64,000 nucleotides of DNA from positions 2,387,688 to 2,451,687 of the forward strand of contig NC_087064.1 of NCBI RefSeq assembly GCF_963678635.1, given 5' to 3'. Below the pieces are notes generated by a model that was not told the origin of the DNA, did no database searches, and worked only from the letters and a program-made list of their open reading frames with translations. Within the stretch, counting starts at the first letter, position 1, and each line of letters opens with the position of its first letter. Made by a program: the position numbers and the translations under genes. This document shows positions 36,089 to 47,000 of the stretch, piece by piece. The DNA is from Symsagittifera roscoffensis (lineage: Eukaryota; Xenacoelomorpha; Acoela; Convolutidae).

Positions 36089-38074
36089 ATGGAAGAGCAA
36101 ATTCGTCAATCTAACCGGGAATTGATTGCCCTGAGTCGTTTGCCAGCCGCTTTACCCGGTGGTGAAAACCCGAGCCAGAGTCCTTATGATGAAACCGGGT
36201 TTCTGAATAAAGAGACACAAGAGCTTCTTAGGCGATTTGCAGCTACCCAGGAAAGACAGCACTCGCTTGGACTGTCACTGACCGGACCTCCGAATCACAT
36301 GTCGCCCGTATCCAGTTATGGACCCCTATCAAGTCCAAGAAATTTTAACTCCCATTTCTCATCTAATGGAATAAGCCCGAGCAGATCAGAGAACGGACGC
36401 ATTCTGGAGCACGAACAGTTAAACTCATTGGGAACGAATGTAAGAAGAAACCTTCAAATGATATCGCCGACCGAAATTAACCAATTGTCGCCAGGCGCTG
36501 GAGCTTCTACTATATCCTTTGGAAACCCTGGTAAGACTCCATCAAGTTATATGAATTCCCAACAGCAAGTAGCTCAGCTTTCGAATGACCTCGCAATGAA
36601 CTCTTTACTTCGGGCTGCAGAAGAAGCCAATAGCGAAATGAGCAATGCCGCCATGAACTCAGTTCTACAAGAAACATTTCTTAGATCTTTGAACGGAGTA
36701 CGAGTCCAGCCCGGGACTCCTAGAGGTTCTATCGATGCTACTCAAGCATTGACAACTACTTTGCAGACTCAGTATTTGAATCAACTTTTGCTTCCTCACA
36801 TTTTGGCCGCACAAGCACAGGCCATGTCTAATGCAGCTCATCCTTCGCCGTATAACGCTAACATACCTCCAATGCCTGCTTTATTGTCCTCAGCCAATCA
36901 TGTAGCTCCAAGCAACATCTCACCTGTTGGGGCGAACGTATCTTCTTCAAGCTCCAACTTAAAAAATCCGAGCCCAGCTCTAGCGCTTTTAGCCCAACAG
37001 AACCCGTTACTGTTGCAAAGTCTGACAGCGAATAGCCACCAGCACGGTCCAACAGTTAGTCGTTCATCAACACTTAACGTTGTCAATATTTCGCCGACTA
37101 GTGGTGCCGATTACAATCGAGATACAATTTTGCTAGACTTAACGTCTCACAAAAGATCGGTTATTACCCCTACGGCTTCTAAAAACCTAAGCGAAGCGCC
37201 AACTATAATAGTTAATCCAAAAGCTGAAGTAAGAGTCCAGCATATGGATGGATCTCTTCGTGAAATGCGACGTTCCTCCGATCCTGTTTTGAGTGGAATT
37301 GAATCTGTTAATGCCGACCCGAACTTAGAGTCTGAGAAGTTCTCGCGGATGCACCAAGGACTACTAGTCCCCGCAGTAACTGTATCGCCAAACAATCACG
37401 AAGCGAATCGACACGAATCGCTGCAGAAATCCGAAGCCGAGGTGCCGAAAAACGAGAAGGACACCTTAGTCGCGATAATTCAAAAGAATATCATGGGCCA
37501 GTTGCATAACCCGCGTAGGGATTCGGTTATTACCAACGGTAGTAACCAGAAAATCAATAACTTGGTTATAAATGATGCGAGGGTCAACGAAAACCCAGAC
37601 TCGTTTCCAGGAAATTCAGGTCGGCAAAGTGGAAGCATAAATGTTTTAGATAGTTTGTTTAAAAGTAGCCCAGCTAATATCGCAAATGCAAAATCACAAG
37701 TTAGAAAGCGTAAGCATCGAGCTCGAGAAACGGTCACCGCTTCGGAGATTTTTAACGACGAGTCATCCCGAAGTGGGAGCAGCTCGCCTTCCGTTCATCC
37801 GGGATACCAGTCGCCGGCGCTTATGAGAAATGAGAACACCTTGATCTCGGCTCTCGCTTCTGACAACGGGGACAAAGTGTCGGCTATTTTGCAGAACGGA
37901 AGTGTAAATGTGCAAAGACAAGGTTCGTCCCCCCAACCGAATGGGACTGGGGGTGTGAATGGAGTGTCGAAACACGTGAATTTCAAGAAGAATTGGGCGG
38001 TGCAATATCAGAGACAGGAAACTGCACCCGACGTGAACAGCAATCAGGGATTCGTGAACAATGAAAATTCAACG
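36089..38074 (+). CDS. KDM3: KDM3 exon 1 (residues 1-662), N-terminal disordered region
   Basis: One open frame of 662 codons, with donor ACG|GTCAGT at phase 0. The protein starts with a short Glu/Arg-rich helix-like stretch, then is rich in Ser, Asn, Pro and Gln with no folded domain visible, as is usual for KDM3 N-termini. LNQLL near residue 230 is an LxxLL-type motif. A basic [16 protein letters not shown] stretch lies at about 540-555. The ATG at 36089 follows an in-frame TAA at 36059. Reading past the donor adds only six residues (VSFLGS) before a stop. Confidence 0.88.
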
Positions 38075-41000
38075 GTCAGTTTTTTAGGATCATAATTAAT
38101 CTACTTTCCGGCATTTTCATATCCCATCCCACCTATCGATAGGAATAATTAGATAGTGGGACTCAATTTTTGCAAACTTTGACCCAATCATTTTTCGATT
38201 TGTTATTTACACTTGCGCGCTTCAGCGAGTGTAGTGTAATAGTTAAAAACTTACCTTTACCTTTGAATCATATTAGCCACAAAGTAGCGTTATTTGAGCG
38301 GGTTCCTGTTGCTTAACACAGTTTATCAAGAATATTGAACTAATCAGATAAGTGGATCCTAATATTAAACTGGACGCAGCTTTTTGTTCTGACCACCCCT
38401 AGTTAGGGAAAAAATAAGAACGAGGGTGGGAATTCTTGTTTATCAAAGAACCAGGTACTACAAAAAATGAGCTCCTTTTCTCTTCCCCCCACATTGCGCG
38501 AGCATCAATTTTATGGTGTAACGAGTGGTTTTACAAGTTTAAATATGAAGACCAAATATGTTTGTCATGGCCAAATTAGCCGCGTGTCAAATTTCATAAC
38601 AATCGGAAAATGTGAACAATCACTTTTTCGTAAAATTTTTTTAAGTGGGGGCGGGGGCAAGAAAAAGAGCCGAAATATAAAGACCTTGAACAAAGTCGAG
38701 TAATGCATCTTATAAAAGCCCTTTCATTTCAGTTGAGATTTACATTCCAAAAAATGTCTGTATCGAAAAAAACTGTTATGATAATGAGTGTTTTGCCGCT
38801 CGGCGATTGTTTGTGATCATATATTATTAAATCAAGTCAATTGTAGTTTAATTTGAAACTGATAGTCAATTTTCTCGCAACGCATGAAGAATGGGGATTT
38901 TTTTTATTTTCGCCCCTGCTGCTGTGGTCGGATCATTCTGTGCTACTAGTAATCGGAACACTCTGCTATTGTCGTCGGAACAATCTGTGCTTGTTTATAC
39001 GTTTTCAACGTGTCTTTCTAATTTTTTTTCAATTTAAAATCATGTTCTGATATCTGTTCAGTCAAAAGTCATTCCAAATTTATGGTACTGCTATGTTTCA
39101 AAGGTCATCAAATGATTGGTTGTGAACAAATTTTTGTCGACCTAGATTTCTGACTCAACTGATCCTGTTTGTCTTAAACATTATTTCAAAAAGTTCATAC
39201 CGATTTTTCTTCATTTTCTCTCTTATTAAATTATGATGCTTGATTCGATGAACGACAATTGGATGCAAGGTCATTCAAATTTTGAGCTCTTTGTAGAGCA
39301 TACTCCTGTAATAATTTGGAGACTTTGTTTGAAGAGAAAAAAAAGATTAATTTTTTGTGGCGTTTAGAATGAAATCAAGAAACCGAAAACCAACTCATCA
39401 CTTTCTGGAGGAGGTCAACCCCAGGGGTCAAATGGGTTCGTGTCTGTATCAACCCCACATCAGCACGTGACTAATGGTGTGAACATCATTGGGGCGAAAA
39501 CTGGGGCTCGGAGGGGCAGTCGGGAGACGATAGCTGTGAGCGAGATATTCACCAGAGAAGGTACACCACAGGGGGGAGGGGGAGGGGGAGCGTCTCCTTT
39601 CAATGCTTACCAGAGGGTCCCCATTCAGCAGAGCAACTCGGTCAGTCGTTTGTGGAAATTTACATCTAAAATAGATTAATTTGGCTTTTTTCACAAAAAA
39701 AGAACGTCGGCTGCATGGCGCACAGCAGAAATACCCAAAATTGTTGGGCTAATTAGGGTTGGAAAACTTCGCATCGGGTGTTTTTCTTACAAACCACTAA
39801 GATATATCATGCATTTTTCTAATTTTTTTAACGGATCTTTGCACGTGGATCATGCATTTATCATGCATTTCCTCACGTTTTCGGTTTTTCAAAAATAGTT
39901 CAAGTAATGAGTTCTCTAACATTTTTCCTTTTTCTCTCGACATGCATGGGGGAAAATAATTCTGCCCAAATATAACCAAAATTTAATTTTATCTTCCATT
40001 TTTTTCCGGGTATTGTGGCAAAAAAGGAGTTTGAGTTTGTTTCAGCCTGATTCGTCTAGTGGTTACAGCAAAACCTTAGACGTTGTCGGCGCCTATCTCC
40101 AATCCGACACGTGCTGCGTGGTAGCTCCGAAGCCGAACTTGATGTGTCGCGATTGTCGTGCCCGCGGTACAAGTACCACAGGCTCGAACACTCAGTCGGC
40201 TCTGAAAAACACTGCGCGATGCAATAGCACCGGGAAAACTTCGTGTCGTTTCTCGTGTTTCCGAAAGTTGAAAAACTCTAAAAACAAGTACCCTTCAGTC
40301 GTGGGATTTCTTCAAGCCGAGGTTGACGCTAAAGACGAAGATTTATTCATGTGGAAGGTTTTAGAAACCAACTTCGAAGCTTTGAATTTTGCCGCCCAGG
40401 GCGTTTCCCAGTACTCGGAGTTCCAAGAATACCGGAAGGTGGCTTCAAGACCAGACAAGGCTATTTTTAGAATCGAGCAAGTTGCAAACTTTTTGTGCGC
40501 CATCATTCATCAAGAACAACTTGTGCACAATTCATACCGAGAACCAGGTCAGTGCAAATTGAGTTGCGCTTTTATTTCGTTTAAAAGTTCCTTTTTTATG
40601 TTCAAAGGAACTCCAGCTCTGGAAAAAATGTCGGCCTGAAGAAGAAATTCGACCTGTTTTCTATGATGCGCGACCCGCTTCTACCTTTTACTCAGCAAAC
40701 AAAAAAGGAAACAATAATTAGCTCAAAAATGTCTTAAACGATCTAGTTCTAGAAAGAGAAATAATGCTATGACAAATTTTAAACATCAATATGTTCGTTT
40801 TTTTTCTCACATGTCAATTTTTTTGGCATATTTGCAAAAAGGTTACAATGTAAATTTTTGTTTGTTTTTTAAGCTAATGTTTGCAGAAAGTTGGAAAGGA
40901 AGTTTTTGTTATTTAAATCACCAGAGGGTCTGTCTAGAGTAATTTTACTTAAATATGGCTACTTTAATTTGAAGGTTTGTTTTGTAGTATACTGGAAGCG

Positions 41001-44000
41001 ATTTATGGGCGGGTGTCGTGAATTGTGTGACGTCTGTTCCACCTCTCTTTTCAACCTACACTGGCTCTGTCCCAAGTGTGGCTTCGTCGTCTGTCTGGAC
41101 TGCTATGATTGCTACCAGGAGTCCAAACTGGAACTGGGAGTCCTAGGCACTGCAGAGACCCAACAGGACAAACAGGGAAGAGTATGGCTCAAGTGCACCA
41201 AGGTATGAACAAATGGACCCCTCGAGTTTTTCACCAACCCTCGCCCCCCCCCCCCCCGCTAGTCGACCTTCAAAAAGATTGCCGGCGTCCTTTTACAAAA
41301 CTAGTCAACATATGGGGATTCATGGGCCATTTATCGCCGCTTCTCATAGATCAAAATGATCTCAAAGTAGCAAAATAGCTTTCCTGTTTATTTGTTCTCT
41401 TTTTTCTCGACAGGTGCCCCATGGGAGGGAGTGTCTGAAGTTGACCCACTTCATCCCCACGAAGTGTCTGCAGAGTCTTCTCTCTGATCTCCATCTGCAG
41501 TGCAAACGGTGGACCATCTACCACCAGTGCCAGGTATGACGTCATGATTGCATGTATATGTATATCTTCCAAGTGAGGGTGGACCATCTACCACCAGTGC
41601 CAGGTATGACGTCATGATTGCATGTATATGTATATGTTCCAAGTGAGGGTGGTCCATCTACCACCAGGGCCAGGTATGACGTCATGATTGCATGTATATG
41701 TATATCTTCCAAGTGAGGGTGGTCCATCTACCACCAGTGCCAGGTATGACGTCATGATTGCATGTATATGTATATCTTCCAAGTGAGGGTGGACCATCTA
41801 CCACCAGTGCCAGGTATGACGTCATGATTGCATGTATATGTATATCTTCCAAGTGAGGGTGGACCATCTACCACCAGTGCCAGGTATGACGTCATGATTG
41901 CATGTATATGTATATCTTCCAAGTCAGGGTGGTCCATCTACCACCAGGGCCAGGTATGACGTCATGATTGCATGTATATGTATATCTTCCAAGTGAGGGT
42001 GGACCATCTACCACCAGTGCCAGGTATGACGTCATGATTGCATGTATATGTATATCTTCCAAGTCAGGGTGGACCATCTACCACCAGTGCCAGGTATGAC
42101 GTCATGATTGCATGTATATGTATATCTTCCAAGTCAGGGTGGACCATCTACCACCAGTGCCAGGTATGACGTCATGATTGCATGTATATGTATATCTTCC
42201 AAGTCAGGGTGGACCATCTACCACCAGTGCCAGGTATGACGTCATGATTGCATGTATATGTATATCTTCCAAGTGAGGGTGGACCATCTACCACCAGTGC
42301 CAGGTATGACGTCATGATTGCATGTATATGTATATCTTCCAAGTGAGGGTGGACCATCTACCACCAGTGCCAGGTATGACGTCATGATTGCATGTATATG
42401 TATATCTTCCAAGTCAGGGTGGACCATCTACCACCAGTGCCAGGTATGACGTCATGATTGCATGTATATGTATATCTTCCAAGTGAGGGTGGACCATCTA
42501 CCACCAGTGCCAGGTATGACGTCATGATTGCATGTATATGTATATCTTCCAAGTGAGGGTGGACCATCTACCACCAGTGCCAGGTATGACGTCATGATTG
42601 CATGTATATGTATATGTTCCAAGTGAGGGTGGACCATCTACCACCAGTGCCAGGTATGACGTCATGATTGCATGTATATGTATATCTTCCAAGTCAGGGT
42701 GGTCCATCTACCACCAGGGCCAGGTATGACGTCATGATTGCATGTATATGTATATCTTCCAAGTGAGGGTGGACCATCTACCACCAGTGCCAGGTATGAC
42801 GTCATGATTGCATGTATATGTATATCTTCCAAGTGAGGGTGGACCATCTACCACCAGTGCCAGGTATGACGTCATGATTGCATGTATATGTATATCTTCC
42901 AAGTGAGGGTGGACCATCTACCACCAGTGCCAGGTATGACGTCATGATTGCATGTATATGTATATGTTCCAAGTGAGGGTGGACCATCTACCACCAGTGC
43001 CAGGTATGACGTCATGATTGCATGTATATGTATATCTTCCAAGTCAGGGTGGTCCATCTACCACCAGGGCCAGGTATGACGTCATGATTGCATGTATATG
43101 TATATCTTCCAAGTGAGGGTGGACCATCTACCACCAGTGCCAGGTATGACGTCATGATTGCATGTATATGTATATCTTCCAAGTGAGGGTGGACCATCTA
43201 CCACCAGTGCCAGGTATGACGTCATGATTGCATGTATATGTATATCTTCCAAGTCAGGGTGGTCCATCTACCACCAGGGCCAGGTATGACGTCATGATTG
43301 CATGTATATGTATATCTTCCAAGTGAGGGTGGACCATCTACCACCAGTGCCAGGTATGACGTCATGATTGCATGTATATGTATATCTTCCAAGTGAGGGT
43401 GGACCATCTACCACCAGTGCCAGGTATGACGTCATGATTGCATGTATATGTATATCTTCCAAGTGAGGGTGGATCATCTACCACCAGTGCCAGGTATGAC
43501 GTCATGATTGCATGTATATGTATATCTTCCAAGTGAGGGTGGACCATCTACCACCAGTGCCAGGTATGACGTCATGATTGCATGTATATGTATATCTTCA
43601 TAGTGAGGGTGGACCATCTACCACCAGTGCCAGGTATGACGTCATGATTGCATGTATATGTATATGTTCCAAGTCAGGGTGGTCCATCTACCACCAGGGC
43701 CAGGTATGACGTCATGATTGCATGTATATGTATATCTTCCAAGTGAGGGTGGACCATCTACCACCAGTGCCAGGTATGACGTCATGATTGCATGTATATG
43801 TATATGTTCCAAGTCAGGGTGGTCCATCTACCACCAGGGCCAGGTATGACGTCATGATTGCATGTATATGTATATCTTCCAAGTGAGGGTGGTCCATCTA
43901 CCACCAGTGCCAGGTATGACGTCATGATTGCATGTATATGTATATCTTCCAAGTGAGGGTGGACCATCTACCACCAGTGCCAGGTATGACGTCATGATTG

Positions 44001-47000
44001 CATGTATATGTATATCTTCCAAGTGAGGGTGGACCATCTACCACCAGTGCCAGGTATGACGTCATGATTGCATGTATATGTATATCTTCCAAGTGAGGGT
44101 GGACCATCTACCACCAGTGCCAGGTATGACGTCATGATTGCATGTATATGTATATGTTCCAAGTCAGGGTGGTCCATCTACCACCAGGGCCAGGTATGAC
44201 GTCATGATTGCATGTATATGTATATCTTCCAAGTGAGGGTGGTCCATCTACCACCAGTGCCAAGTATGACGTCATGATTGCATGTATATGTATATCTTCC
44301 AAGTGAGGGTGGACCATCTACCACCAGTGCCAGGTATGACGTCATGATTGCATGTATATGTATATCTTCCAAGTGAGGGTGGACCATCTACCACCAGTGC
44401 CAGGTATGACGTCATGATTGCATGTATATGTATATCTTCCAAGTCAGGGTGGACCATCTACCACCAGTGCCAGGTATGACGTCATGATTGCATGTATATG
44501 TATATCTTCCAAGTCAGGGTGGACCATCTACCACCAGTGCCAGGTATGACGTCATGATTGCATGTATATGTATTTCTTCCAAGTCAGGGTGGACCATCTA
44601 CCACCAGTGCCAGGTATTACGTCATGATTGCATGTATATGTATATCTTCCAAGTCAGGGTGGACCATCTACCACCAGTGCCAGGTATGACGTCATGATTG
44701 CATGTATATGTATATCTTCCAAGTCAGGGTGGACCATCTACCACCAGTGCCAGGTATGACGTCATGATTGCATGTATATGTATATCTTCCAAGTCAGGGT
44801 GGACCATCTACCACCAGTGCCAGGTATGACGTCATGATTGCATGTATATGTATATCTTCCAAGTGAGGGTGGACCATCTACCACCAGTGCCAGGTACATG
44901 ATACATAATGCAGTACCTTGATATCATTAATTCGTGCAATTTCAAAACATATATGTTTAAAACATGATTGGCTAAAAGTTGAAATAAGAGACAAACTAAC
45001 ATCTGGCGGTTTTAGTTTGTCCAATAGTTTATATCATTACATCATTTATTGTAAGGCTTTTGCAATCGGGTACAAGACTTTTTTCTCTTAAACAACTTTG
45101 TTCACAGGACTCAATTCATATCTCCTGGACTCCCTCATCTTCTGGACATGCTCAATTTTTTGAAAATTCAAATAAAACTACTATAGTTTGAAGTAGTAAT
45201 TAGGTAAAGCCCGTTTAAGGCTGTAATTTTTTCAAAAAATTTATCAATTTTTTTCGGGTTCGTAGTTTTCGTCCTGGTTTCCGTCGGTTCTTTTTCCGTT
45301 TTTTTTAAATGCTATTTTTTGACTGACGGTTTTTCTTGGCGTACTTTCTAGAGCATGCGTTTTGTTCCATTGTAAACAGTTTTTCTACTACAACTGAAAC
45401 TTCAGTAATTTGTAAATTTACCAGGTCCGATATTGAGTTTTTTTTCTATTTTTTTTTTCGTTTCTTTTTCTAAATATTTAAACAGTTTCAATTTATGTTG
45501 TATCGGCTCAGTCAACTTTTATTGCATAATTTTGAGGGCAAATATTTTCGCATGCGATTTTGTGTTACAGATTGGATGGGTCCTAAAATTTTTAAAATCT
45601 TAATGAAGCTTTTTATGACAACAGTTTTGTTTTCTTCTCAAACAGGTTTTGACCAAAAATTTTTTGACGCTTGCTAAATCATTTTCAATTCTTTTAAAGG
45701 CTGTCAAGTAATTTCAACTTATTTTCAGAAATGTTTAGTAAAATTTTCAAAATCTTATTTCCAGAATTTTTTGCATCGCAGGTGTTGCGAGGCTCCGCTT
45801 CGCCTCTGTAAAATTTCGGATAAGCTCGGAAAATTACATTGCTCTCAAATTAACAAAGACTCTCAGGATTTTATTTGCTTCAATTTAAACCCTTATTTTT
45901 GAGTGGATGTTCAACAAACTGCTATGTATATAAACTGCTATATTTTGAAGCCAATAATTACGAAAAAACTGCATAACAACAGTGAAAATTTGTTCTTATG
46001 TTAAATAACAAGATTAATTTTTGGCTTTTTGGCGTCCGTAGGCTTACAAACTATTTTGGTTTGATGATCATTTTTACTCAAAAACTATCCAGATTTAATG
46101 TTCTTGAGGCAATTTTTTTTGTTTATCAGCTACTTCAAAACGTGGACAATGACCAGTTCCCGACTCTGAACTGTCTCATTGACCGGAAGAACTGCGGACT
46201 CGCATTCCAATCAGTCTGCTCCTCAAAGGTCCCCTCACCTATCTGTGGTGTGACCTCAACATCATCCCCATCCCCACCAGTCGCTCCACGATGCTCTCGT
46301 GAATCGTCATCAACTGACACAATTACGCCGACAACAATAAACGAAGCCGCATCCCTAGTTTCCGACAATGAAAGTAGCCGAGAAGACGTTATCAAGGGTT
46401 GTCTGTTGGAAACAAACGGCAAAATTTCATCGTCTGGTGAAAATAAATCTGAGAATATAGTTATTGACCCGAAATCAGAAGAAATGGATTTTCAACTTAA
46501 TGTCGAATATCGCGATCAAAGTAAAAACGAGCATCAAAATATGGAATCAATGGAATCAAAAATCACAAATGGAGCTATCAAAACAGAAAATGATTCGAGA
46601 TCTCCAGAAAAATTGAACGAAGTTCTGAATAAAGGAACCGAATTCGAGTTTGAAGCGAACTTAAAACGAAGGCGGTCACTGAACTCGTTCATCGATAAGT
46701 TAGTCGAATCAAGCATGAACAACCCTATAGTCGATGCGAAGATTTCACGCGAAGATTATCTCAAGTTACTCAAACTTTCAACGGTAATGGAGACAAAAGT
46801 TCCGAGAAATTGGGAGTTGGGGTTGAAAGAACCCGGGAACAAATTGAAAGCTTGTGAGCAGCCATCGACAACTCAGAAAGTGCAGTCGGATTACGTAATC
46901 GCATTGCGTGATAAATGTAGGAATGTTGGGGGGAATGGGAATAACAGCTCGTTGATGCAGTTCGAGGCTAGTCAGATTGGTCACATCGAAAATGCCCAGT

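Noticed and set aside
36858-38005. Minus-strand ORFs (60-85 codons) opposite KDM3 exon 1
   Set aside because: Shadows of a long plus-strand coding exon; no motifs of their own.
41351-44457. Series of overlapping 61-codon minus-strand ORFs with nearly the same protein
   Set aside because: They are the antisense reading of the 70-bp minisatellite. The unit is not a multiple of three, so the same frame returns every 210 bp, and there is no independent coding signal.
45998-46129. ATG at 45998 as an independent gene start
   Set aside because: The upstream part is Phe-rich intron; the acceptor TTTATCAG at 46129 joins exon 6 in phase with exon 5.
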